Under the pieces are notes generated by a model that was given only the letters and a program-made list of their open reading frames with translations, did not search any database and had not been told where the DNA came from. Shown one piece after another: positions 32,940 to 43,325 of a stretch of DNA of 64,000 nucleotides. Numbering within the stretch: position 1 is the stretch's first letter; each line of letters starts with the position of its first letter. The translations under genes were made by a program, and so were the position numbers. Source of the stretch: Paralvinella palmiformis (taxonomy: Eukaryota > Annelida > Polychaeta > Terebellida > Alvinellidae); the NCBI GenBank assembly GCA_025642065.1, contig JAODUP010000161.1, positions 1,157,501 through 1,221,500 on the forward strand, read 5' to 3'.

Positions 32940-33495
32940 CATTGACCTGAAAGAAAACTAGACCGAGCAGTCAGTGATATCTGAATTGGCCGCTGTGACC
33001 AAACAGCGCTGACTTCCGGTAGTGGCAAAAAGCAACGCTTCGTGTTTTGAACTTATGAATACGGACATTTATTGTGATATGTGCATTATAATTTTGTGTG
33101 TTCAGACAATCTGTATTATTCCTGTCCTATTATATGCCACGAAATATGTAAATGTCGTTTTATATAAGTCGGTAGATCTAGTTTAGTTGGGATCAAATGC
33201 AAGAGACAGAAGGGGGGTTAATAGATTAAATATAATAATAATAGTTAGCTTAATTTCCCGCCAAAAAAAACAACGCCTTAACAATTATTTTAAATGTGTC
33301 TCTTATACTTACCGATGAAAAGATATTCCTTTTGTATTACTTTTACTCCCACGGCTTATGTAACCAACGATACAAAATAATTCACCATGTTTATAAACCC
33401 GATTTTTCAATCTGCGTTTTCCACGACCGGAAGTTGGGACCTGCTTGCAATCAAATCGGCGGCCGTGACCGACCTAGTTTTCTTTCAGGTCAATG
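32940..33495 (-). mobile_element. P-type MITE, copy 1 (556 bp)
   Basis: Both ends carry a perfect 22-bp terminal inverted repeat beginning CATTGACCTGAAAGAAAAC and ending TAG. The element is flanked by an exact 8-bp target duplication, CGGGAAAC, at 32932-32939 and 33496-33503. On the minus strand its 5' part holds a decayed THAP first exon ending in a GTAAGT donor, and its 3' part carries AATAAA (complement at 33068-33073). The motif ACTTCCGGT is placed as a subterminal inverted pair, at 33426-33434 (complement) and 33012-33020. Eight-base duplications, CA-starting inverted repeats and a THAP zinc finger are together the signature of the P-element superfamily. The transposase body is missing, so the element is non-autonomous. 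Confidence 0.92.
33313..33388 (-). pseudogene. THAP-domain first exon, broken (P-type transposase remnant)
   Basis: On the minus strand ATG (33388-33386) opens M-V-N-Y-.. in the position of a THAP start. Compared with the copy at 39515, one base is lost in the TATTATT run, so the frame shifts before the first zinc-binding cysteine. The codon for the second cysteine now reads TAC (Tyr). The downstream S-N-T-K-G-I-S-F-H block and the CG|GTAAGT donor (33312) are intact in the original frame. THAP domains bind zinc through C2CH and bind DNA; the His-bearing half would have come from the next exon, which is deleted. Confidence 0.82.
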
Positions 33496-33503
33496 CGGGA
33501 AAC

Positions 33504-33915
33504 ATAAACGTCGCCACGTGACGTACATTAGCAACTATTTCGAATTATAATAACCGACACTAATTTATTAAAAACAGTAGTCGAATTATATCAATCGATT
33601 CTCTACAGCGGTCACTTCCGCAGTGCGGTCAAATATCCGTGATCCTAAGAATTAGCTCAACAGTTACAAATGAGTTAATCGGGAAGTCGAAGTAAATATG
33701 ACCTAAACTAATATATGGCCTTAATAATAACCTGGCACCTTTTAATAAGATTAGTCAACTTGTGTGTAGAAGTAACGAGCCATAATTTATTTTTATCAAC
33801 TACATCTTTACATTTCTTGAAGTTCAAATTCCCGAAGGGTCAATCCGCCATTTAAAACAGACAATGGCAGGGGAAAAAAACTGATACGAAAACCTTATAT
33901 GGCAAATCTGCAGCG

Positions 33916-33946
<31 letters not shown>

Positions 33947-34318
33947 TCTTGTGCAAACACATTCCAGTTCATCTTCATCAATGACAAACAGGTGTATACA
34001 GGTGGAAGAGAGACAGCTGTCACTTAAAGGAAAATTAATCCAAATTAGAGACGATTTATCCACAATTAATGATCTCAGTCCTGACATCTTGTTGACGTGG
34101 AATGTTCATTTGGCTTATAGGCTACAAGCTAGTAGTATCATCATTGATTGACTGACTGACTGACTGACTGACTGACTAACTCACTCACTCTCACTCACTC
34201 ACACACACAGACACACACACATATATATTAGTATAAAACAACTGAAAGGTCGCTGTTATGGTTCCAGTTACAAGGTGATTCTCTGGATCAGTACGTTTGT
34301 ACTAACAACCAACCAACC

Positions 34319-34351
<33 letters not shown>

Positions 34352-34889
34352 CAGCTATCCATGTCAGTGACCAGTGTCTGTTATCCATCAGATATCCTGA
34401 CAGATCCAGACACTAACGGCTCCGTCTTCAATCACCTTACCACCTCCAGACCACCTGGTACTATATCAGCTGTGACTGGCCATGTTATAGGGGGCGAATT
34501 ACAGCCTGTAGAGGTATGAACAGCCTGTAACCCGACCATATTACAGCCCGTTTATGACCACTTTAACCACAACCTCCACATAACTTGGTACGATTTAGCG
34601 AACCAGTAACGCCCCCTTCTGGTCGTACTTCCCTCATCATTCGCTAAAACTATCCGCGTTATTGTTGTTATTGTCGTTGTTTTGGCTATAGTCGATGTTT
34701 GTTAATGTTGTTGTCGTTGTAATTACTGCTAACGTTATTTACGCCTGCTGTTAGTACATAATACCGTTTACTTTCACTAATATGATACTTCCGATATAAA
34801 ACAGATTTGCCCCCAAATAACCGGAAACTGGATCATTTTACCTGACGCCGTCCAGGATGTTTGGTTTTGCACTTTAGAGCTTCCGCCGA
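33504..34889. other. Non-coding with microsatellites
   Basis: (TA)n at 33920-33946, (GACT)n-(CTCA)n-(CA)n at 34149-34230 and (CA)n at 34320-34350 with AACC repeats just before it. The rest is unique without recognised genes. Confidence 0.55.
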
Positions 34890-35250
34890 TGGCCACTTTC
34901 CAAAGATCATCCATACACTTCATTCTTGCCCATTCAATCCTGCCCATTATCCAAACATTGCACCCTCCATTATCCAAAAAATATATGGTCTGTCCATTAT
35001 TCAAACAGCCGATTATGACCATCGTCCAAATACTCCAGTCCTGTTCCTTAATCTGATCCACGTGCAAGTCCTTCCATTTTACAAGTTCATACACGGTCCA
35101 TGCTCCATTAGATATGCCCATTAGATCTGCACATCGGCTAATTCCATTATTAGACTGTCGTACCGTCCAAGCCAATTAGATCTTCCTATTCTCTAAACAC
35201 ATCGGATCTACTCCTTGAACAAACCCATTAAACCTGTCCATTTTCCGCCA
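34890..35250. repeat. Degenerate minisatellite, about 20-24 bp
   Basis: Repeated CCCATTATCCAAACA, TCCATTATCCAAAA, CCATTATTCAAACA and CCATTAGATCTGC words in one orientation over about 360 bp. Its low stop content creates overlapping open frames of 87 and 132 codons on the two strands. These have no domain and should not be annotated as genes. Confidence 0.7.
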
Positions 35251-35384
35251 TTATTAACCTGACCCAGTATCTAGTGTCATGACCTTTGTTATCTCCTGTC
35301 TCACCGTTTATTGACAAAAGTACACACAGAACCTAACATCAGACATTCTCTGCCCATCAACTGAACACTGATTTATTTCGCGTT

Positions 35385-35516
35385 CTCATGATATAGTGGT
35401 TAGAGGATGGCGCTGCAAACCTCTAGGTTGTGGATTCGAATCCTACCCAGAGCTGTGTTTGTGGGATATGTGTCCCTGGTGGGTTGTCCGAGCAGCGAGC
35501 CTAGACAACTAACCAA
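35385..35516 (+). mobile_element. SINE-4, full head
   Basis: A box TAGTGGTTAGAGGATGG, B box TGTGGATTCGAATCCTACC, then AGAGCTGTGTTTGTGGGATA and CCTAGACAACTAACCAA. The same layout occurs at 61184. Confidence 0.8.
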
Positions 35517-36687
35517 ATTCGACAATAAAATATTTTTTTCTCAAGACGTCGTCCAAACAAAACAAAAAGCTTAAGCAAATTCGAGCGTCTCTCATGAAGA
35601 ACACCTGATGAATAACCAACAAGTACCAATACCAACTGGTGTTTGTCACGTGATGACCAGAGTTCTGACTTTCTATAACTTATTCTCTCGTCCATTATAA
35701 CAAGAACCATTAAGACCGTGCACCCATTATGGACACACCATTAGTCCGTTGAGCTGTAAATGGCTGGAGTTTCCCATCAAAAGGTAACGAAGGCATGTGA
35801 TGAAAATGCTCCGCGCTCAAGATCCCGTAGATGCCCCTGTGTGAGCTGTGCTAAAAATACGATTGTACAAGTCAGGGGCGTGAGGTTCGAACTAGGAAGC
35901 CATTATATATGTGAGAGATTGTCCTTAGAACTATACAGGAATCATATGGCAAATGAAACAGTAGACGTAACATCCTAAAGATGATGATGATGATGATGAT
36001 GAACTAAACCCACTAAATCGTATCCCCCCACAACAAGATAAAAAAATGACGCGGTATATTAAAGCATTGACGTCATAACACTTCCCTCCATTCACCCCCC
36101 CCCCCAAAAAAAAACAAAAAACAAAAACAAACAACATAATTCTATACTCTTATTCTGGTCTCAGCTAAGTAGATAAGTCTACTTATGTGATACGTAATAA
36201 TGTTATCTTGGTAACTTGAGATCAAACCCCAGTAAGAACTGATCACACACACACGCACACACACGCACATACACACACAAGACAAAATACACTCTTCCAT
36301 TATTATTTATGAACTGATTATTAAATATTAAATTTTAATTTCCTAGTTTCATCAACATCTTGGTCGGCATGTAGTTAGAAACAGGAAGTCAATACTGTCA
36401 ACAAATAAACAATACGTGTATTATGTTATAATATATAAATCTCTCTGTCTAGATCGCCTACTACACTGATATTTATATATTGAAAAAGACAACTTATTAA
36501 CCTGTGTGCGTGTGCGCGCACGTGCGTGCTCGTAGCCATCCACACAAGAAGAAGAAGAACAGAAAACGGAACAGAAAGAATTGACTAAAAAAAGTTATTT
36601 TGACAAAAGCCAGTCAAGGGTATATCATCCTACAGTCGAGAAAACGGGGGCTACCTCATTTTAAAAGTTGCTGTTAAAATGTTCCTG
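35517..36687. other. Non-coding
   Basis: (ATG)n at 35979-36002, C10 plus A-rich DNA at 36096-36135, interrupted CACACA at 36245-36279, and AAG repeats near 36548. The 72-codon frame at 35760 includes a GAGGTTCGAACTAGG word and may be an old tRNA-like fragment rather than a gene. Confidence 0.5.
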
Positions 36688-36824
36688 TTTTTACGGCCAC
36701 CTTTGTGCATACGAGGGGCTAAATAGGTCGCGACCTCAAAGAACAATGAGGCCAAACACCCCCTTTGAACCCAACTGCCATAGATCAGCGACCAACCACG
36801 CAACCAGTTAGGCGACGGAGACGT
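36686..36824 (-). mobile_element. SINE-1b, diverged
   Basis: Reverse copy: GTTTTTACGGCCACCTTTGT, GGGGCTAAATAGGTCGCGAC, then CCCCTTTGAACCC and GGCGACGGAGACG. The element has several internal deletions. A frame of 84 codons begins inside it and runs out to 37019 without recognisable motifs. Confidence 0.75.
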
Positions 36825-37343
36825 GGGGGCCTACTGTTTATTGAACAACTAAACCCAATGATATGTTCATATCGTACATTTAAAACCAAAACGCATCTAA
36901 AAACACATCAACAACGTTATCTTCTTGTATTGCCCGAAAACAGAGTTGTCACTTATAAAGTGAGTGACGTGTTTAAATCACTCGACAAACGACAGCTCGA
37001 TGTATTCAGCTCTACCTGAAAACTAATATAAATTTCAGTTTCTGTACAATTCCATTTCGTCTACAGACCAACGGCCAAGTCGTAGGACAGAATAAGCCTT
37101 ACAACTCTCTACGTATGCACCGAAATGTAAGAAACTAAATCGTTTCCATCAGCTGAAAGCGAGACGACGGCGTTTATTTTAAACAAATGTTTACATTCTA
37201 GTAAAAACTAATTGCCGAAATATAACCACTGATGACTGATATATGGCTATTTGGTAGATTAATGGGTGTTTATTCGGTGTGAGAGGTTTCTAAAGAAAAG
37301 TAAAATAATCCAGAACCTCAGATCGCTTACACTGCTGCGAACA

Positions 37344-37436
37344 CTCACTATAAGGGGGTACTTCTATAACGCGTTTCACACCAGTAATGTAGATCACGTG
37401 AAACGCATTATATAGAGGCGCCACTGTACTCCCAGG
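37344..37436. mobile_element. Small hairpin MITE-like element
   Basis: ACTTCTATAACGCGTTTCAC (37360) and GTGAAACGCATTATATAGAG (37399) are inverted arms around a 19-bp loop. The outer ends read GGGGGTAC and GCGCCACTGTA. The end CAGTGGCGCCTCTATATAAT, read in reverse, has the look of pogo/Tc1-type short elements. Confidence 0.45.
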
Positions 37437-37440
37437 CCCC

Positions 37441-37497
37441 AGGCTGTGCCAAACAAGCGACAGCCTGGGGATACTCCCCGAACTACAAGCAAGCAAC
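37441..37497 (+). mobile_element. SINE-2 tail fragment
   Basis: GCGACAGCCTGGGGATACTC followed by CCCGAACTACAAG matches the SINE-2 3' end GCGACATCCTGGGGATGTAT CCCCGAACAAC. The body is absent. Confidence 0.6.
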
Positions 37498-38068
37498 TCC
37501 CAGGCCGGTGATGAGCAAAAACAAAAACGACACAGTTAGATGTTTTGTTTAGAAACAGACAACGGACAAGATGATGTCTGACATTTCTCGGACACGGCTT
37601 TGTTTATAATTGTCATAAAGATCACATGACAAAGTAATATTTGCATGAATAATGTATGCGAAGAAGCTGCCTCGTATACGATAACAGCGGAGGGGACGAG
37701 ACGACAACACGTTGTCTAGTCAGATCTTGTTTTGTATGGTTACATGATATGGGTTCTGATAATGTGACTTCCATATGTAATATGTAGAAGCGCGTCAATA
37801 TAACAGTTATCACTCGTTGGTTATCAGACGTGTAACACAAACAATAATATACACTTTACATTAAACAAGTCAGGTCAGGTCGTAGTTCAGTGAATCGTAG
37901 AGAAAACATCGACACAAACTTAGCACATCTGATATTATTTTGCTTCTATCGATAGTGCTGACTTGGCTGAAGTTTTGGAGCCCCGCAGGGACTAGGAGGC
38001 TCGAAATTATTATTTTTTGCCGAGGCACTATTACAAGCGACTTGGGCTCCAATGTTTAAGTATATGTT

Positions 38069-38101
<33 letters not shown>

Positions 38102-39393
38102 CTTTAATGCGTCTTTAAATAATATTAAAAATAATTGCGAGTAAAATTCTTTACGAGACCCACAGAATGGATATAGGGCTATGTATTGCGGCCTAGTGCC
38201 TACCATACCGAGGTCAGGCTGTCAGCTGTAGTAGGGTGAAATATTGAAGTACCTAAGGAGGGCTCGAAGTACCTAAAATCCCAGATACCCAGCCATGGAT
38301 TAAAACACAACCACGCAAAACGCAACCTATCACTAACACCGGACTCCCAAACCGAAAACGCAAATTGTTAGATTTCTAACTCGCGAATAAAAGTTTCCAG
38401 GATTAACCATTGTTCCCGAGATTTGGAAGACTCGACGTGTAAGCCGATGAATTATGAGCCGACCTCGTATTGTGATCTGCTCTGACACAGAAGGTATTCA
38501 CGTGTTAACGCTAACAAGATGATTTTACATTGACTCTACCAGAACAACAACAAGTGATGTGATTCACTTCTGTCTGACAAACAATGTATTCAGGATCACG
38601 AGGCCGACAGTTACCGAGATAATAAATGTCTTAGCCGACTACGACGGCCTTAATTAACTTTCTAGGTTGTAGGTTCGAGTCTTCTTGCCTCTGTCAACAA
38701 TTTAAGACGGTGGCTTATCAGTCCCGACATCAGTGCCATAAAATAATTATCAGGTCAACTGTAGGCCTGACCTTTAGTTATGTCGAACTGGGGTGACCTT
38801 GATAGGTCATACCTTTCGGGTAGTACTGCGTTAGTCTATGGGATTTGATTGAGCTAATTATTTAGATACGTTTCACAGTACTTGCCTTGACTGACCTTGA
38901 CCGTATTACTCCAGACCACAGCTCATAGGCAAACACATTTAGACGTTGTTCATTTGTTTGATAATACTTTAAACAACGTATAAAGTCCCCTTAAATTCCT
39001 TGTATTTTTACTGACTAGAATCTGAGTCTTCATGAATAAAACACAGTCTTGAGCTACTCAGTTGTAAATGTGAAGAAAAAGTCTTAATATGTAATAATAA
39101 TAATAATAATTTATAAAATGACTTCTATACTGCTTTGTGGAATCTTAAGGGAGGTGAAGTCACAGGTGTGGCAGATTATATTAATAATGTTATGGGTTAA
39201 CAACGATGATGCACTCAGATGTCAAAAACTACTACAAAGAAAAAGATGATTTTTCAAAACAAAAAGTCCTTAGAATAGCTATCATTTACAGTCGAATAGC
39301 AGTTACAGAAAATATTAAATATAATAAAAAATACAAGTTGTTTAACAGATCTGTATTACAATGTATAATAGTTCTGTGATACACCGTTATAGT
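37498..39393. other. Non-coding
   Basis: (AT)n at 38073-38100 and AAT repeats at 39092-39111. A weak B-box-like GGTTCGAGTC lies at 38671. No coding exon recognised. Confidence 0.5.
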
Positions 39394-39401
39394 GTCGCAA
39401 C

Positions 39402-39943
39402 CATTGACCTAAAGGAAAACTAGACCGAACACGGCCGCCGATTTGATGGCAAACAGGTCCCAACTTCCGGTCGAGGAAAAGGGAACGCAGCCTGGAAAAA
39501 TCAGGTTTATAAACGTGGTGAATTATTATTGTGTCGATGGTTGTATAAGCCGTTTGAGTGAAAGTAATACAAACGGGATGTCTTTTCATCGGTAAGTATA
39601 AGGAAAATTATTTTGGCGGGAAATTAAGCTTAACTGTTATTATATTTAGCCTGTTCGACAACCCCCGGCCTATCTCTGGCGTTTGATCCCAACTAAACTA
39701 GATCTACGGACTTACATAAAACGACATTTACATATTTCATGGCATATAATAGGACAGGAATAGTACAGATTGTCTGCATACACAAAAATTATAATGCATA
39801 CATCACAATAAATGTCCGTATTCGTAGGTTCAAAACTCGAAGCACAGTCGCTTCAACGTTGGTTTTTGTCTCTACCGGAAGTCAGCGCTGTTTGGTAATG
39901 GCGGCCCATTCAAACGTCACTGTAGTTTTATTTTAGGTCAATG
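39402..39943 (+). mobile_element. P-type MITE, copy 2 (542 bp)
   Basis: Same family as 32940-33495 but in the opposite orientation. The ends CATTGACCTAAAGGAAAACTA and, in reverse, CATTGACCTAAAATAAAACTA form the inverted repeat (two mismatches in 21). An exact 8-bp target duplication, GTCGCAAC, lies at 39394-39401 and 39944-39951. The THAP exon with GTAAGT donor is near the left end and AATAAA (39807-39812) is near the right end. ACTTCCGGT occurs 61 bp in from both ends, as an inverted pair (39463-39471 and 39874-39882). The middle of a full-length transposase gene is deleted. Diverged from copy 1, so both are old insertions. Confidence 0.93.
39515..39591 (+). pseudogene. THAP-domain first exon of a P-type transposase, start codon lost
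   Basis: The frame reads V-V-N-Y-Y-C-V-D-G-C-I-S-R-L-S-E-S-N-T-N-G-M, then S-F-H and a split Arg codon CG|GTAAGT (donor at 39592). The first two zinc ligands (C-x3-C spacing) and the conserved SFHR block of THAP domains are present. The ATG seen at the aligned position in copy 1 is GTG here. The frame also opens upstream to an ATG at 39446, giving an N-terminal extension that is probably not native. The C-x2-H half of the finger would be encoded by the missing next exon. In intact P-type elements this finger binds the element's own ends. Confidence 0.88.
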
Positions 39944-39951
39944 GTCGCAAC

Positions 39952-40418
39952 AGAATGATAACGTAAAATATTCCGACAGTGTTGTTGTGAGATAAACCTA
40001 AATATAGAATCATCTTTCTGTAATCTGTGACTCCATTATTGTCTCCAAGTTTGGAGAAATGTGTTCTGACCGTTTGGCTCACCCGGAATAACCAGATCCG
40101 TGAGATGAGATGAATTATTGTGAATATTACGCACATTAATGGCAACTATACACACAACAATATACATCCCGGGAAGCTGAATGCGCACTGGAACTGTACA
40201 ACTGCATTAACGAGAGCAATAATGAAAAACAATAAATAAGGCTCTAAGGTCCAAGTAACAATACCAACTACTACTACTACTACTACTGAACTCACAGTAG
40301 TGATTTATATCGTCCCAATTAATTAATACAGGTTGCTCTAAGATGGTTTAGACTGAAAGTGTAGACATAAAGTTGGTTCTGACCAAACTGAAGTCTGTTA
40401 ACACGATGATTAATCCAA
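39952..40418. other. Unique non-coding stretch
   Basis: A CTA repeat at 40269-40286; nothing else recognisable. Confidence 0.5.
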
Positions 40419-40490
40419 CAGTGCAGTGATTAGAACACTCCATTTAAAACATCTAAATTTGGGGTTGAATCCATGTGTTTGTTCCGCGAG
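40419..40490 (+). mobile_element. SINE-4 head fragment
   Basis: CAGTGCAGTGATTAGAACACT (A-box side) and GGGGTTGAATCCATGTGTTT (B box) at SINE-4 spacing, ending in a GA microsatellite and a G12 run at about 40513. Confidence 0.5.
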
Positions 40491-40682
40491 AGAGAGAGAG
40501 AGAGAGTGGGAGCGGGGGGGGGGGGGAACTATTATAAACAAATGGACTTTAAGAACATTAAAAACATACCTGGCTTCCGAATTCTAAATATACTGTAGGC
40601 ATCAAAAAGCAGTGTAACTGGGTCTAATAAAAGAATGGCTTTAAGAAATTTAAATATTGTGATGTCATATTATGGCACTCCT

Positions 40683-40760
40683 CGCCACAGTCGTCTACTA
40701 CCACCACCACCACTACTACCACTACTAGTACTACTACTACTACTACTACAATGATAATAC
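40683..40760. repeat. Degenerate (CTA/CCA)n tract at a LINE 3' end
   Basis: CTACTACCACCACC and CTACTACTAC units directly beyond the LINE remnant's 3' terminus (the LINE is on the minus strand), as expected for CR1/L2-type elements that end in short repeats. Confidence 0.8.
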
Positions 40761-40786
40761 TAATAGTAGCAATAGTAGATTTAATA

Positions 40787-41015
40787 AAGCGCCCTTACAA
40801 GCAGGAGCCATTCAAATGTGCTGGAAGGTGATAATCCAAATAAGACGTATGTAAAAATCCAATAAAATATTTGAACAATCAACATTATTTACCAATGAAG
40901 GTAGGATTTTAGAGGAGACTTTTTCAAGGGAAGGCGCACTTCTAATTTCCGCCGGCAACTTTTTACATAAAGTGGAAGCTGTGACAATAAACGTACAATC
41001 TAAAGACAACTGTAT
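40787..41015 (-). mobile_element. LINE 3' fragment (CR1/L2/Jockey type)
   Basis: A minus-strand frame contains KLPAEIRSAPSLEKV preceded by FIVTASTLC. This is the C-terminal block seen after the reverse transcriptase in CR1/L2/Jockey-like ORF2 proteins (typically LWNSLP..IR.A.SL..FK). The frame is short and truncated on its 5' side near 41015. The nucleotide end TAAGGGCGCTTTATTAAAT resembles the end of the LINE at 51045. Dead copy. Confidence 0.8.
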
Positions 41016-41433
41016 CTGTAAATGAAAGAAGTCTTATTGGTTGGTAAAGGTGATATGATAGTAACCAACATAGAGAGAGGGTGTGTGTGTGTGTTGGTGT
41101 GTGTGTGTGTGTTGGTGTGTGTGTGTGTTGGTGTGTTGTGTGTGTGTTTGTGTGTATGTGTTTGCGTGTTAATTAAGGAAATACATGTTGCTTTACTGTA
41201 TACACTGATAGAAAAACGTGTCTAGTTGTTTTTTTTTAAATACACACGACTGTAGTTAACAACGATGACAAATGTGACAATGGTATTACCTTTCTTCCAC
41301 GAACTGAAGATACATTGAAAAAAAAAAATATATAAACACATTAAACATTAAACAATGTCTTGTCGTACGTCATTGTGACGAGATTGTTTACATAATATTA
41401 ACTAATCTTCAATCTAAAGTCAAACCCATTCAT
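41016..41433. other. Non-coding with (GT)n tract
   Basis: Interrupted GT microsatellite at 41080-41170, T9 and A9 runs. No gene. Confidence 0.6.
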
Positions 41434-41725
41434 CGATGGCACAGTTAGCAAAAGCGTAGGACTCGTAACCATGGGGTCGCGGGTTCGAAGCACTGGAGCT
41501 GTCATGTGGCAAATCAGGTTCACTCAGCCCGAAACGAGAACCCGACATGACCTTGATGCACGTTTGTCTGGTTAATGTTACGCGCCTATAAGGTCAGCAC
41601 GTGTTGTATGCTCCTTTGGGAGTTGAGGTGTAAGCTGGCTCGAAAGAGGTCTAAGTCAGGGAATATAATAATACGGTAAATATCACCCCAGAACAGTACA
41701 GCTTAATGTGGTACTATATAAACAT
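41434..41725 (+). mobile_element. SINE-3, copy 2
   Basis: A box ATGGCACAGTTAGCAAAAGC, B box GGTCGCGGGTTCGAAGCAC, GGAGCTGTCATGTGGCAAAT, CACGTGTTGTATGCTCCTTT, GGGAGTTGAGGTGTAAGCTGG. This copy keeps the whole tRNA-like head. An (ATC)n tract (41723-41750) follows, then a SINE-1. Confidence 0.82.
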
Positions 41726-41755
41726 CATCATCATCATCATCATCATCATCACCAC

Positions 41756-41945
41756 TTGGGCAACTCCGTGGTCAAACTGGTAGCGCGTTGGATCACAGAT
41801 CACTACCACCCGAGTTCGAATCTCGGCATTGGCATATCTGAAGGTTGTTTCATCTCAGACTTCGCTTCATTACCTTCGGAGGTCGTTCGGCCCATTTAGC
41901 CTACCACGTGCACAAACGTGGCCGTAAAACATCAATCATCATCAT
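41756..41945 (+). mobile_element. SINE-1a, full length
   Basis: CTCCGTGGTCAAACTGGTAG, GAGTTCGAATCTCGGCATTG, GGAGGTCGTTCGGCCCATTT, GGCCGTAAAACATCAATCAT. It follows SINE-3 on the same strand with only an ATC repeat between them. Confidence 0.88.
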
Positions 41946-42600
41946 TACCATCAGAATACTAACTTAATCAGATCTAACCATTAAATTTCAAGTTTGACAA
42001 AAATTTTAAATTTGACAAAAACGATATTTTAAAAAGTTTGTATGGATGCAACTTGTAACTTGAAAAGATTGTTTTATTCCTCTGTCTAGATAATTACCTA
42101 TGATGTAAATAACACATTATTATTATTATTATTATTATTATTACACCAGAATCATCTTTATTTTAACAGATTAAGTCCAGTATCTGAGTAGCCAACGGTA
42201 TAATTTAGCCAACCAGCTAGCTAACTGTATGCTTCCTCGATAATGAGGACAATATTAATAACAGTAAAATCACTGTCAGCTAAACACCTCAGTACATGAT
42301 CCAGTTCTATATTAATATTGTCCTTGAGAATTGTTGATGTACTTGGCTCCAGAATTGTTGTGTCTGAGAGTACAGGATAACAGCTAAGTGAGTAAATGAC
42401 AGTAAACACCCGAGTAGAGAGACCTGCTACGTGCTAGAGTTAGTAAAGTGATCCAGAGTGTACTATCGTTGGGTACGGCAAGGTGGATCAGTCACTCACT
42501 CTAGTACACAGCTGGACTAATCACTCAACAGGTATGTTAACCAGGATCGGTGAGGGGGAACCTCCTAGAAGACAGGCCCAGTGTCACTCATCTAGCACAG

Positions 42601-42654
<54 letters not shown>

Positions 42655-43199
42655 GTACACCAGTGGTCATTAACAGCTGAGATTTTACTCAAATTTCGTA
42701 CTTTCTATATTTCTGTTTCATTTTCTAGTCTGAGTTCGTCAACTTAGGATAACACAAACTAACGTCTAATGTGGGATCTTAATATGATAATTAGCCACTG
42801 ACAGGAGAGTAATACAGAAAGATGAAATGAGATATCTCCTGAATGTGACCTCTGTCTAAAGTTTTTACATCCTCAGAGAGCGTTTGACATTTTTGTTTAA
42901 TTCTGTGAGACAACAGCGCCGTCTAACGGTACCATTATCATCCAAGATGTTATAAGGCCCGAGGTATTAATCCGAGACTTACTCCGAGAAATATTTGACA
43001 TTTCTCAAGGAAGATCCTAACTTGTGATTTTCCATATAACGTGTCACACACTTTACCTTTAGACCATTGGACCCATCATACATATATGTGAAAGGAAAAT
43101 TAAATTAATAAGACCATAATCAGTACGTTAAAATGGCATTTCAATAACTGATTTAATCGTATGGTTGGGAAAACGCCTATAGGAACAGGGTTCATATGC
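41946..43199. other. Non-coding with microsatellites
   Basis: ATT repeat at 42117-42143 and a (CA)n-(TA)n tract at 42600-42652. Other DNA unique; no recognised coding exon. Confidence 0.55.
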
Positions 43200-43244
43200 T
43201 GGGCGACCTAATAATGTGTCAACTTTAGGTTGTTTCAGCTGTTA

Positions 43245-43325
43245 ATCTCCCTCATTGTCTTTTGGGAACTGTTTGGTCACTATCTAGTCTACGAGTTACA
43301 CGAAAGTGGGCGTAAACGACAATAT
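43245..43325 (+). mobile_element. SINE-1 tail, highly diverged
   Basis: GGGAACTGTTTGGTCACTAT, then CTAGTCTACGAGTTACACGA and AAGTGGGCGTAAACGACAAT can be laid over the SINE-1 tail (TCGGCCCATTTAGCCTACCA..GTGGCCGTAAAACATC) with many changes. Suggestive only. Confidence 0.3.

Noticed and set aside
34777..35175. 132-codon minus-strand frame and 87-codon plus-strand frame
   Set aside because: Both lie in a degenerate CCATTATCCAAA minisatellite; overlapping frames on both strands and the lack of any motif point to repeat composition.
38655..38700. tRNA-like B box GGTTCGAGTC
   Set aside because: No A box at proper spacing and no match to the SINE families; a 10-bp word is not enough.
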